Below, in pieces: positions 1 through 8,271 of a DNA stretch of 59,537 nt (position 1 is the stretch's first letter; every line of letters begins with the position of its first letter). The stretch comes from Elainella saxicola E1 (lineage in GTDB: Bacteria; Cyanobacteriota; Cyanobacteriia; Elainellales; Elainellaceae), in the NCBI GenBank assembly GCA_002796835.1, contig LUGL01000053.1, forward strand, positions 743-60,279, given 5' to 3'. The position numbers and the translations under genes were made by a program. The notes beneath the pieces are model-generated. The model did no database searches. It worked only from the letters and a program-made list of their open reading frames with translations, and was not told where the DNA came from.

Positions 1-210
1 TTTGCACCTCGTCAACCTATCTCAGAGATAGCTGATTGAGTCTTTACTACTCGTCGTTGAGTCTCAGAACCTCATCGTTGAGTCTTTGCACCTCGTCAAC
101 CTATCCCAGAGATAGCTGGTTGAGTCTTTACTACTCGTCATCCAGTCTCAGAACCTCGTCGTTGAGTCTTTTTGCTGGGTTGATGGATTCCAGAGGTAGC
201 TGATTGAGTT
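1..210. repeat. 84-bp tandem repeat, about 2.5 copies
   Basis: The unit starting at 1 recurs almost unchanged at 85 (a few substitutions) and in degraded form from 169 to about 210. Sub-motifs such as GTTGAGTC and CTCGTC recur inside each unit. 84 is a multiple of three, and the minus strand can be read in part as Leu-Asn-Asp-Glu-Val heptad-like residues, but every frame is broken by stops. It may be the decayed coding region of a coiled-coil repeat protein lying outside the window; that origin is inference. The left boundary is cut by the window edge. The stretch 211-298 holds nothing recognisable. Confidence 0.85.
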
Positions 211-298
211 TTTGTACCTGATCGGTTGTCTCGACAACACCCTTTATCAGAAACAAAAAATAGCTGAGCAGGTTCGATCGATCGCCTCCCTATCAAAA

Positions 299-631
299 CT
301 AATTGACTGCATATTCTGTAAACTGCCGCATAAATGGTGCATGAAACGCCAGGACAATATCCTGCTTAGGAACACCAAGCGCCACCAGTTGATTGGCAAT
401 TCCTGTTTCAGTGCCATCTTGCTGAATCCAAATCTTGTCATCCTTGATATCGATATGGATTAAGCAACCAAATTCCCGTCGATCGCCCTTCCAACCGACG
501 TAGGTCAACTGATAGTGATCGTGTACTGGATCGAAAAGAGTTTGTATTTCCACTTCATCTGTGGCTGCGACTCGCTGCGCCCGTTCAGTTAATAACTGCA
601 TCACAAATTGACGATAGGTTTCTACAGCCAT
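299..631 (-). CDS. XisI family protein
   Basis: A 110-residue protein of the usual XisI length. It carries the family signatures HYQLTYVGW, a GCLIHIDIKD segment, IWIQQDGTE and the C-terminal DIVLAFHAPFMRQFTEYAV. XisI was named as a control factor for excision of the fdxN element in heterocystous cyanobacteria, but most family members occur away from any excision element as XisH/XisI pairs of unknown role. Here its start overlaps the end of the xisH fragment by 10 bp, the normal arrangement of the pair. Because the upstream xisH is truncated, XisI may be a stranded partner. The family assignment is firm; the function is not. Confidence 0.9.
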   Translation of the reverse strand: MAVETYRQFVMQLLTERAQRVAATDEVEIQTLFDPVHDHYQLTYVGWKGDRREFGCLIHIDIKDDKIWIQQDGTETGIANQLVALGVPKQDIVLAFHAPFMRQFTEYAVN

Positions 632-837
632 TGGACAATTTCCTCCCGTTGCACATCATAGATGACTAACCGAATTTCACTCCGCTGCACGACTGAGGCA
701 ATAAACTGCCGTTGAAAAAATGTATTGTAAACAGTGCTCGGCACAGCCAAGTAAAGTGCTCGATCGGGATCACTCTCTTCCAAGGCAAAGCAATAGTTAA
801 TAAACTGCCCCAGCGCTGTATGAAAGAGCGATGTCAA
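622..837 (-). pseudogene. xisH family gene, 5'-truncated fragment
   Basis: The 71 codons match the C-terminal half of XisH (FHTALGQFINY, LYLAVPSTVYNTFF, IRLVIYDVQREEIVQWL). XisH is normally about 138 residues, so the N-terminal half, which holds the predicted nuclease-like core start, is missing. The only possible start is a TTG at 837, immediately preceded by an in-frame TGA. Just upstream the sequence changes to that of a ParE-like toxin gene, so this is a deletion remnant. It still overlaps xisI by 10 bp at its 3' end. Loss of activity is very likely. Confidence 0.85.
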
Positions 838-880
838 TCAATTCTTGGATGACACCGGCGCGTTTGACCAGGCTAGGCAC
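831..880 (-). pseudogene. ParE/RelE-type toxin gene, 5' fragment only
   Basis: A GTG at 878-880 overlaps the last codons of the upstream parD-like gene, the usual coupling of a toxin-antitoxin pair. It opens a frame reading MPSLVKRAGVIQELIDIA, which resembles the first helix of cyanobacterial ParE/RelE toxins. After about 17 codons the sequence becomes the internal part of xisH, and the toxin frame ends at a TAA about ten codons later (797). The toxin body of about 80 residues is missing. Short length makes the family call moderate; the overlap and position support it. Confidence 0.55.
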
Positions 881-1124
881 GGGGATTTGCTTGGCCGAGG
901 TTTTGACGAACTTGGGCGCGGATGTAGTCCCAGTCATCGTCGGTCATGGGGGTAGCAGGAGAATCAAGCGCTTCGAGTAGTTTGCTTTCGAGTTGGGCTT
1001 TACGGGTGAGGTCTTCGATAACGAGAGCCTGGATGTAGTCGCCAAGGGTGGGGTATTGCGCAGTACCAAGTTGCGCTTGAAAGTATAGGGCAAGGTTTTC
1101 GGGCAGTTCAATGGTGATTTGCAT
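873..1124 (-). CDS. ParD-like antitoxin (CopG/RHH type)
   Basis: An 83-residue protein beginning MQITIELPENLALYFQAQL, a ribbon-helix-helix DNA-binding start. A middle segment (YPTLGDYIQALV) and a C-terminal tail with the ALDSPATPMTDDDWDYIR pattern follow; that tail in ParD antitoxins wraps the ParE toxin. ParD proteins bind and neutralise ParE and repress their own operon. The toxin gene downstream is reduced to a fragment (831-880), so this antitoxin is orphaned here. It could still act in trans against related toxins. No function beyond the family role can be read. Confidence 0.8.
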   Translation of the reverse strand: MQITIELPENLALYFQAQLGTAQYPTLGDYIQALVIEDLTRKAQLESKLLEALDSPATPMTDDDWDYIRAQVRQNLGQANPRA

Positions 1125-1283
1125 GATTTGAAGTCCGCTCAGTTCAACTATTTTATTTCACATCTTTGCTGACCCTTTCGAGATCGATCGCCCTACCCCT
1201 GCCATCCTTATCTCCTTCCTCAGTTCGATCGCCCCTTTTCGCGTCTCTTCAGCGATCGCTTGAAAGGCTATGACTCGATCGAT

Positions 1284-4157
1284 TCAGGGGGCGATGGGTT
1301 GATGTTGGCGATCGATTCGGTCTTGGGGCAGGTTGTGGGCGATCTCGTAGTTGTAATATTTGCAGTGGTTTTGGATAACGGAAATTGTATGCGCTAAGTG
1401 TACTGCGCTTCTTTGCTTTAAAAGCGTTATCAAGTAGGGCAAAAGACTTCCATCTGATTTTTCTAGCATGGATGTGAGCTTTACCGGACTAAGAGCGGTC
1501 TTTGTCGACAAAATTCTGAATAAGTTATTTATGGATTTGCTGTTGTCGCTTTGCTGCTCAATTTGATTGGTAGCATAATGAACTTCATTTAGCTTTGCAA
1601 ATTTATACCAGTCAGCAACATTTATGGGAGTATCTAAAAATATTCCTTTGTTACCTTGCGATTGCATCGAATAAATAGCTGAATTTATCCTATTACCATT
1701 TAGATTATTTGTATTTCTGGCTCTATTCAAAATTTCTGATGCTTCGTTCGAAGATAACTTTAAAAGAGCTTTCACTGCTTCTTGACAAATTAAAAAATCA
1801 TCAACATATAAAGCTTTTTCAAAAATATTAATAGATCTGTCAGGATAAATACTTGCCAGCGCTTTTAGAGCTGATTGACAGACATAAGTATTTGAATGAT
1901 TCACATTTAATTGTAAAGCAGGAATTGCAGATGCTGATTTTGATAACTCCAAAAGTTTAATCTTGACAATTGTTTTGAGGTCATTCAATTCAAGTATTGC
2001 TTTGACAGTTAAGGACTGAAACTCTTGTCGGACTTCTCCTGCCAATCTCGCCCCCAATATCAAATCCACGTTATTCATCGCCAGCTTCACCACCCGCAAT
2101 GCCTGCGCTTCCTCCTCGACCATCGCCAGCATCAAAGCAACCGGTTCAGTCCACTTCAAATGGTTGAGGTAATCCCGCTTCAGTTGTTCATCCCTCAATG
2201 TCGGTAATATTCGCAATAAATATTCTGCCGCATAATATTCCTGAATTAACTGATGGCGAAACTCAATATGCTCCTCAAAGTTCGGTTGAATGACGGATTG
2301 AATCAGGTGATAACTCAACAGATCTTTTAACCAGCGTTCCGCACAATCCCTAGCGTTTGCCCTGCCTTCTTGCTGCAAACAGGCTGTCAACAAATCAACT
2401 GCTTCCTCTCTCGACATCGACAGCCGAAAGTCGGTTGGTTTTCGATCGTGCATCAAGGCAAAGGCCAGATGACGCAACAGTTTAGGCCACTGTTCTCTCG
2501 AATCGGCAGCCGCATCTTGCTGAATGTCAGTGTCATAAAGTTGGGCGAACTCACGAAACGCTAAGCCCAGATTGGCTGGAACGCGATCGTTTTGGGCAAA
2601 AACGCGGCAGAGCATCCACAACAGCAGGGGAGTTTCAGCAAACTTCCGCAGTCTGTCGCCTTTAAGTTGTTGAAATAAACGGTTTCCTTCCTGCCTCAAA
2701 TATCCCTGCACAAACTCCCGCATCTGGGATTCCGTCAGAGGCAGCATTTTCAGCGTTTTGGCGATATTCAAGTTGCCACCAATGCTCAGCTCTCGCGTCG
2801 AGACAATCATGGGTGTGCTGGCGCGATAACGATCGCGAAAGTTAGCCATGTTTGTCCTGAAAGCTTCTGGTAGCTCGTTTAGGCCATCCAGCAACAGCAG
2901 CAGCTTGCCCTGATCGAGTAACGTTTCAATTTCGGCGATCGTGAGAGGCAACTGATGACTGCGGCAAAAATCTTGAATCAATACCTCGATCGTCCCAGTA
3001 CAGCGACGCAACTTCACCAATACCGGGATCTTTACATTTGCAGCTTGTTTCAGCACTTGGTCTGCCTCTTCCCACAGCAGCCATTCCAGAGAGGTCGATT
3101 TACCTGAACCTGGTTTACCTATCAGCAAGACATGATCAGACGCATATTTCCTCAGCCCTGCCAGAACATCCAACTGCTCAATCTGTTCCTGTCGTTCTGT
3201 TATTTCTTCCTGTAGCTCAGATAACTTCACAGTTTCTAGCCGCAGCTTTAGATGGCAAGAAAACTTGCGTTGCGGCGACTTGGCCAGGTTTTCCTCACAA
3301 AGTCGCTTCCGGTCTTCAACAGTCGTCGATGTGTAAACTTCCTGCCACTCGCGATAATCCTCATGATTAAGAATCGATTCCAAATACGGCTGAAAATCGA
3401 TCGCTCTGACACTAATTCCAGCATCGGGCGATGACGAGGAATAGTTGTAAATGTGCGTTTCACCAATGTAGTTGGTGTTATTTGCCCCAGTCTGCGTTTG
3501 ATAATTCTTGCCACCAAAGTTCGTCTGATTCATTCCTTGGGCTTCCGGCAATTGGGCAACCAAATCACTCCACCGCCGATCGTCACTTTCATGAAACTGC
3601 TGCTGAAGCTCTCGTAACTGGGGAAATTGCGCCAGAATCACATCGGTTGAAATCCCACCGCCACCCAAATCAATCGATCGATCGCGCGTAAACTTGACCA
3701 TGCCGCAGACTTTCCCCGTCCGCTGATTCAGCAACGCCGATCCACTCATTCCCGGTCGCACCTGCCCCAGGTTAAACAAAATTCCTCCACTGCCCGTCAC
3801 CCCGTCACAGTTAAACGTGCGCGGCTCACCCTGGCGATCGCCCTCATCCGGATAACCAAACAGATAAAGCGGATCGCGCGATCGAACCTCTGCATCCAAA
3901 TAAACACAAGCAGGATTGACATCCTTGGGTAACGTCACCCGCAGCAAAGCAAGATCATGAGCTTCGACCAACTGTTCTACCGTTGCTTTCAGTTCTCTCT
4001 GCTGCCACCACACTTCGATTGGGCGATCGCCTGCACTTCTCACTACATGAGCACAGGTCAGAATCATCTTTGGGGCCACAAAGAAACCGGTTCCCCAACC
4101 ACCACGCAGGGTAACTTTAACCGTGCATTGCTGGAGCAGATCCTCTAACTGACTCAT
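1284..4157 (-). CDS. Trypsin-like protease / NACHT NTPase with HEAT-like C terminus (conflict system)
   Basis: 957 residues in at least three parts. Residues 1-180 are a chymotrypsin/trypsin-fold protease with the triad His37 (LTCAHVV), Asp68 (AHDLALL) and Ser138 (GMSGSAL). Residues 205-240 form an Asn/Thr/Tyr-rich linker. Residues 340-650 are a NACHT-type STAND NTPase with Walker A GKPGSGKST (about 347) and Walker B LLLLLDGLNELP (about 419). The rest is helical and HEAT-like and probably senses the trigger. Comparative genomics places such proteases fused to STAND NTPases among predicted antiphage or self-killing systems: sensing would drive NTP-dependent oligomerisation and unleash proteolysis. 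The start overlaps the stop of the Trypco1 gene by 4 bp, so the two are translationally coupled. The domains are read directly; the immune role is inferred. Confidence 0.88.
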   Translation of the reverse strand: MSQLEDLLQQCTVKVTLRGGWGTGFFVAPKMILTCAHVVRSAGDRPIEVWWQQRELKATVEQLVEAHDLALLRVTLPKDVNPACVYLDAEVRSRDPLYLFGYPDEGDRQGEPRTFNCDGVTGSGGILFNLGQVRPGMSGSALLNQRTGKVCGMVKFTRDRSIDLGGGGISTDVILAQFPQLRELQQQFHESDDRRWSDLVAQLPEAQGMNQTNFGGKNYQTQTGANNTNYIGETHIYNYSSSSPDAGISVRAIDFQPYLESILNHEDYREWQEVYTSTTVEDRKRLCEENLAKSPQRKFSCHLKLRLETVKLSELQEEITERQEQIEQLDVLAGLRKYASDHVLLIGKPGSGKSTSLEWLLWEEADQVLKQAANVKIPVLVKLRRCTGTIEVLIQDFCRSHQLPLTIAEIETLLDQGKLLLLLDGLNELPEAFRTNMANFRDRYRASTPMIVSTRELSIGGNLNIAKTLKMLPLTESQMREFVQGYLRQEGNRLFQQLKGDRLRKFAETPLLLWMLCRVFAQNDRVPANLGLAFREFAQLYDTDIQQDAAADSREQWPKLLRHLAFALMHDRKPTDFRLSMSREEAVDLLTACLQQEGRANARDCAERWLKDLLSYHLIQSVIQPNFEEHIEFRHQLIQEYYAAEYLLRILPTLRDEQLKRDYLNHLKWTEPVALMLAMVEEEAQALRVVKLAMNNVDLILGARLAGEVRQEFQSLTVKAILELNDLKTIVKIKLLELSKSASAIPALQLNVNHSNTYVCQSALKALASIYPDRSINIFEKALYVDDFLICQEAVKALLKLSSNEASEILNRARNTNNLNGNRINSAIYSMQSQGNKGIFLDTPINVADWYKFAKLNEVHYATNQIEQQSDNSKSINNLFRILSTKTALSPVKLTSMLEKSDGSLLPYLITLLKQRSAVHLAHTISVIQNHCKYYNYEIAHNLPQDRIDRQHQPIAP

Positions 4158-4474
4158 GGCTCAGCCGATCGCTCCCATTCCAACATAATTTCCCGATTCG
4201 CCTTACCCGACCCTTTGACGATCACAGCCGACAGCTGCCCCGATTCGATCGCCAACTCCATGCCAAACTTAACGCTAGCCTTCTTGGGTCTTACCTTATT
4301 CAGCGGCTCCGCAATCATCTGCACCACCCCTTCGATCGCATCCGCCACCGGCTGAAACTGCTTCGGGTCAAAGCTGACATCCTCTCGTCCCGTCTGCGTC
4401 ACCTCAAATTTTACGATCGCCCCATTCGGAAGCTGAACAGGAACAGTATTACGACGAGATTCAGCAAAAGTCAT
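4154..4474 (-). CDS. Trypco1 (trypsin-co-occurring domain 1, CU044_2847-type) protein
   Basis: A 106-residue protein with the family pattern: an N-terminal beta segment (VPVQLPNGAIVKFEV), a helix with repeated hydrophobics (FQPVADAIEGVVQMIAEPL), then VRPKKASVKFGMELA and a final strand ending IMLEW. Small proteins with this domain are known from neighbourhoods encoding trypsin-like proteases fused to STAND NTPases, hence the domain name. That is the situation here, with a 4-bp overlap to the protease-NACHT gene. It may be a regulator, target or adaptor of the protease; the sequence does not say which. It is the first gene of the two-gene operon, and the preceding 230 bp must hold the promoter. 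Confidence 0.75.
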   Translation of the reverse strand: MTFAESRRNTVPVQLPNGAIVKFEVTQTGREDVSFDPKQFQPVADAIEGVVQMIAEPLNKVRPKKASVKFGMELAIESGQLSAVIVKGSGKANREIMLEWERSAEP

Positions 4475-4709
4475 GGGCTGGGATTCCTTGATCGATCGAG
4501 GTTATCTCATCCGTTATACCGTTAGACACCTAATTCCTCAAAATTCTTAAGCTGATTCCTACGATCGGCCCCTGGAATAGCAACAGTGAATAGAGAAAAC
4601 GTTGGATTGAACGTTGCGGCTGCCCTTTCAGTCACAAAGAAAAGCATCATTCACAGCAAACAATGGATGCTTCAAGCTAACGAATCAGTATTTAGAAAAT
4701 AACTCTTGA

Positions 4710-4780
4710 AGCGGGCAGGGGGAATCGAACCCCCATCAACAGTTTGGAAGACTGTAGTTTTACCACTAAACTATGCCCGC
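4710..4780 (-). tRNA. tRNA-Gly(TCC)
   Basis: On the minus strand the 7-bp acceptor stem is GCGGGCA with TGCCCGC. The D arm is GTTT/AAAC, the anticodon stem ACAGT/ACTGT closes the loop CTTCCAA (anticodon TCC), and the T stem GGGGG/CCCCC closes TTCGATT. The cloverleaf is complete in 70 nt plus a discriminator T. CCA is not encoded. The gene stands alone between the conflict system and a DUF3370 gene. Confidence 0.96.
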
Positions 4781-5164
4781 GTTTTTCACGCCTTAACTAG
4801 AGTAGCACAGAGAATCCAAAAATGTCCAAGCGATTTTGAAGTGATGGTATCAATTCTTTCAATGCTCGGAACTCAAAATTTTGCCTGGATGGAAGCAAAT
4901 GCAGAATTTCTTAATGATATGGTAAAGAACGAAGAAATCAGGGCAAACCTAGATTAGGCTGATTAACTGAACCAAATTCCGTCAGCTCTTTCATCTCGGA
5001 CTGATACTCAGCCAGGCATCGTTCTACCTCAGTCCAACATGGATTCAGGGAATGTTGGTTCAGTAGACACAATTGCTGTGTACCATTTGGACTTTTAATC
5101 TGGCAGCTAATTTTTGCTAGATTGTTCAGTTTGTTGATTCCTCTAAGGTTGGTTAAGTTCGTTC
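4781..5164. other. Intergenic region, nothing firm
   Basis: It contains an open frame whose last 37 codons from an ATG at 4844 (stop at 4957) look mildly protein-like, but there is no ribosome binding site and no family match that I recognise. The rest is presumably the upstream region of the DUF3370 gene. Confidence 0.4.
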
Positions 5165-7084
5165 ATGCTCAAAGCTCTGTCCCTGTTGCCGCTTACTTCT
5201 GTTCTATCATCAGTGCCTGCAGCAGATTTTCCAAGACCAGCCACTGTTACCCATCCTGCACCGATCGCAATGACTGCCGCTGCTCCAGAGCAACACAGCT
5301 TGCCCGATGCAGCGTTGGCTTACTTCAACCAACCCTCCTCTAGATCGCTACAGATAACCTCCATTCAGCGATCGGCTGAGACAGGACCGTCGATTTCCAC
5401 TTCAGCTTCCGTCTTGGCAGATGCTGCCCAGCTCACGCCACCTGCTCAAGCTTGGCCACCTGGAGCTTTAATCGCGTTGCCGGATGAGCAAAACCTGCCC
5501 ACCACTTCGCCGCAAAGACTGGATGTCACCCGTCCCCAATCAGTGCGATCGCTGCCTGGGCAACTGGATGACGTTCCGGTATTTAACAGCAACAGTCCAG
5601 AACTGGTTCAAAAATCCGGCATTCTGCTGTCTACCTTTCCCGCAGAAGGAATGCAGGTGCCCTCTGCCCACCTCAACTATTCATTCCAGAATCGGTTTGA
5701 TGTGTTTGCTCACCATGTCGCGAAAGGGCTGTCTTCCAGCGATGTGCGCACTCTGTATATGGGGCTTGTGGTTTACAACCCTGAGAATCGACCGGTTAAG
5801 GTTGATGTGCTGCAAGGCGTTACCTATTTGAGTCAAGAAGCTCCTTTCAATGACTTGCCTTCCTATGTGGCGAATCCGATGGGAACCGTGTTCGCAGGTC
5901 CAGGTAGTCGAGTCACAGGTGAAATCTTGCAGGGTGACAGCCAGCCTCAATGGCCCAAACATGTCAGTATTCCAGCTAAAAGTGCTCAGCTCTTGGTCAA
6001 CGTTCCCATTCCGTTACGCCGTTTAACCGTTGCTGTGGATGGAACATTACCGCCCGGTTCAATCATTCCAGGCTTGCCCGTTGCTGCGGCACGATTGAAT
6101 TTTCCAAATGGCTTGAACCCCATTCCAGGAACGGTCACCCTGGCTTCAACCCGCAATGCGACACTAAATCCAACAGGCTCGTCCCCTGTTTCACCCTCTG
6201 CGATTCCGTCAACGCCTCCTCCGACCAACAATGGTGGTCCTGTTCCAATCAACGGACGGACGATTTTAATGCGGCTATCTAGCAACGGTCCGGTTTATCT
6301 AGCCAGTTTAGCCATGTATGCACCGCTAACGGAGACTGGAGAGGAACGAGTCCCCAGTCTGTCGGAATGGATTCAACTTTTGCGAACAGGTGATGTAGCA
6401 GGGCCGCGCGATCGCCAACCTACCCCGCCGGATAGCCGCTTTGTCCCGCGTTTCTACTATGGCCGAGTAGCAGGAGTCGCCAGAGGGTCTGAGTGGAATG
6501 CTCGCCCAACGGACAAGGAGGGGGAGGACTATCTCAGTATTCCTGAAGCGGGCGATGCCATTTCCTATGTGATCAGCAGTGTCGATCGCAATACGTTTGG
6601 CACTGGGCAAATTCAAAGTGCTCCCATGATAGTGCGCTATCCAGATACAGCCTATCGAGCGCACGGCAACTATGGCGTTTTGTATAACATTACCCTACCA
6701 CTGAAGAATAATACGGATTCGACGCAGCGAGTCGCCATCATGCTGCAAACCCCGCTCCAAGATGAACGGCTGAAAGGTGAAGCGTTGCTGTTCCGCAATC
6801 CACCCTATGATCAGATCTTCTTCCGAGGCACGGTGCGGCTCCGCTATACCGATGATTTAGGCATTCGCCAGACTCGCTATATGCATATTGTGCAGCGACG
6901 CGGCCAGCAGGGCGATCCCTTGATTCGTCTGACTTTGCCCAAAGGCACCCAGCGCAACGTCGAAGTCCAGCTGATTTATCCGCCCGACTCTACCCCGCCA
7001 CAGGTGTTAACGATCGAATCTCAACCCTACAATGGACTGGCAACAGAACCGGGCATCAGCACCCCGGCCCAATCCGGCAGCTAA
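5165..7084 (+). CDS. DUF3370 domain-containing exported protein
   Basis: 639 residues. The N terminus (MLKALSLLPLTSVLSSVPAA) reads as a signal peptide, pointing to the periplasm or cell surface. A Pro/Ser/Thr-rich spacer of about 130 residues follows. The DUF3370 region then begins around 'GILLSTFPAEGMQVPS' and includes TLYMGLVVYNPENRPVKV and a second Pro/Thr/Asn-rich insertion near residues 325-365. The C-terminal part (YGVLYNITLPLKNNT, RVAIMLQTPL) is beta-rich. DUF3370 is almost restricted to cyanobacteria and has no assigned function. The next gene follows after 14 bp and is likely cotranscribed. The start was taken as the ATG that opens the signal peptide; no strong Shine-Dalgarno is visible. 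Confidence 0.85.
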   Translation: MLKALSLLPLTSVLSSVPAADFPRPATVTHPAPIAMTAAAPEQHSLPDAALAYFNQPSSRSLQITSIQRSAETGPSISTSASVLADAAQLTPPAQAWPPGALIALPDEQNLPTTSPQRLDVTRPQSVRSLPGQLDDVPVFNSNSPELVQKSGILLSTFPAEGMQVPSAHLNYSFQNRFDVFAHHVAKGLSSSDVRTLYMGLVVYNPENRPVKVDVLQGVTYLSQEAPFNDLPSYVANPMGTVFAGPGSRVTGEILQGDSQPQWPKHVSIPAKSAQLLVNVPIPLRRLTVAVDGTLPPGSIIPGLPVAAARLNFPNGLNPIPGTVTLASTRNATLNPTGSSPVSPSAIPSTPPPTNNGGPVPINGRTILMRLSSNGPVYLASLAMYAPLTETGEERVPSLSEWIQLLRTGDVAGPRDRQPTPPDSRFVPRFYYGRVAGVARGSEWNARPTDKEGEDYLSIPEAGDAISYVISSVDRNTFGTGQIQSAPMIVRYPDTAYRAHGNYGVLYNITLPLKNNTDSTQRVAIMLQTPLQDERLKGEALLFRNPPYDQIFFRGTVRLRYTDDLGIRQTRYMHIVQRRGQQGDPLIRLTLPKGTQRNVEVQLIYPPDSTPPQVLTIESQPYNGLATEPGISTPAQSGS

Positions 7085-7098
7085 GGAGAAGAACAGGC

Positions 7099-7317
7099 AT
7101 GGCTTTGGACAAACAGGAAGCAAAACGGCTGCTAGAACGCATTGTGTTTGTGGACGATCGGCCAGAGGACTGGGCACAGGATGTTTGGGATCTCAGCCCC
7201 ACCCTGGGCGAAACTGCCGCCAAACTGCTAGAAATCTTCGATGGTTTAGTGGAATGCTGCTCGGAAGAGAAGTTGGAAAACTTCCTCCACGGGCTGTATC
7301 AAGACATGATGGAGTGA
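7099..7317 (+). CDS. Conserved small hypothetical protein
   Basis: 72 residues, acidic and probably all-helical, with a WAQDVWDLSPTLGETAAKLL segment and paired cysteines (ECC). AAGGAGAAG lies just before the ATG, a good ribosome binding site. It lies 14 bp downstream of the DUF3370 gene on the same strand. I do not recognise a family; similar small proteins occur in cyanobacteria. A soluble cytoplasmic protein is likely, with no signal peptide or membrane segment. Confidence 0.75.
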   Translation: MALDKQEAKRLLERIVFVDDRPEDWAQDVWDLSPTLGETAAKLLEIFDGLVECCSEEKLENFLHGLYQDMME

Positions 7318-7342
7318 ATGTTGAAGGACAGGCATCGCCACT

Positions 7343-8107
7343 CTACCCCTCTGGATCAATACCCAACTCTCGCAACTTAGCTGCCAGTCGATCGGCCCGT
7401 TGTTTTTCTCGATCGGCCCGTTGTTCTTCCTGATCGGCCCGTTCATCTCCAGTTAGCAGCAAATTGCCATCCAGATCCCACCAGCGCAACCAGGGTAACT
7501 TTTGGTTATATTGTTCGCCCTGCCAAATCCCCAGTTCCACGGCCATTGGTTCGATCGGATAGTGACCGCGTTGATTGGGAGAGAGTCGCTGATAGCGATT
7601 TGCCACTAGTTCATAAACTTCGACAGCGGCCTTTTCCACTTCGTAAATGGCATAGAACGGAATCCGGATCGCTTGCTCATACACCCAAAATTTCCCTGCG
7701 CTTGAGCCATTGCCACCAAAGGGAGACGTCTTGTCCCGTTCCTCCGAGCCATCACCTGAGACAAACTCGATCGCAATCAGCGGAGCCACAATTTCCTGCC
7801 ACATCACATAGGAGCGCCGCACAACCCCATTCAGCAACGGCGGCACATTCGGCACATAAAACCAATCGGGCGCTTCTGCCCCACGTTCTGGCGGATCGGT
7901 CAATCGCCAATAGATGCCGCAATCCTGGCCGATGCAATATTGCCCATCAGGATGCAGTCGATCGAACACTGGACGGATCGAGCTAGTCAGCAGCAGGCTC
8001 TGGGGATGTTCCTGAAAATTTTTCACAAACGTACCGTCCGACTCAGGCAGTTGCATATGATCGGGCAGCGTTAATGGCAGAGAGGATGGGGCGATCGTCA
8101 TCGGCAT
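7343..8107 (-). CDS. Uma2 family (DUF820) restriction-endonuclease-like protein
   Basis: 254 residues. The Uma2 core includes the PDWFYVPNVPP strand, the acidic IAIEFVSGDGSEERD segment and FYAIYEVEKAAVEVYEL, a PD-(D/E)XK-like layout. Family members are very numerous in cyanobacteria and their substrate is unknown. The C terminus is a charged coiled coil built from 7-residue repeats (RADQEEQ / RADREKQ / RADRLAA), encoded by 21-bp DNA repeats. It is closely related in sequence and layout to the protein at 9624-10439, suggesting local duplication around dapL. The start is the ATG preceding PMTIAPSS; an ATG two codons in is equally possible. Confidence 0.88.
   Translation of the reverse strand: MPMTIAPSSLPLTLPDHMQLPESDGTFVKNFQEHPQSLLLTSSIRPVFDRLHPDGQYCIGQDCGIYWRLTDPPERGAEAPDWFYVPNVPPLLNGVVRRSYVMWQEIVAPLIAIEFVSGDGSEERDKTSPFGGNGSSAGKFWVYEQAIRIPFYAIYEVEKAAVEVYELVANRYQRLSPNQRGHYPIEPMAVELGIWQGEQYNQKLPWLRWWDLDGNLLLTGDERADQEEQRADREKQRADRLAAKLRELGIDPEG
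7390..7442 (-). repeat. 21-bp tandem repeats encoding heptads
   Basis: Units start at 7390, 7411 and 7432, each beginning GATCGGCCCGTTG on the plus strand. They encode successive RAD-type heptads at the C terminus of the Uma2 protein. Slippage in this array could change coiled-coil length in 7-residue steps. Confidence 0.85.
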
Positions 8108-8271
8108 GTTCCAGTGCGAGAACTTATGTTTTATTCTAAACAGCCGCGTTTTATTCTAAACAGCCAAGGCTTTACCCAATCCAAACCCCTGAGAGTGCGA
8201 GCATTTTGCTTGCGATCGCTTTAACCGCAAGGTCAGCAATGCTCAGCACCCCACTCTTTCCTTTGCTTCGC

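Noticed and set aside
1-210. CRISPR array
   Set aside because: The 84-bp unit is contiguous without alternating unique spacers, and no cas gene is present.
4844-4957. Possible 37-residue protein after tRNA-Gly
   Set aside because: Mildly protein-like composition, but no Shine-Dalgarno, no recognised family and too short to support; mentioned only in the gap entry.
7032-7433. 133-codon frame spanning the small gene at 7099-7317
   Set aside because: It is out of frame with two better supported genes and has a low-complexity, Arg/Ser-rich product typical of a shadow frame.
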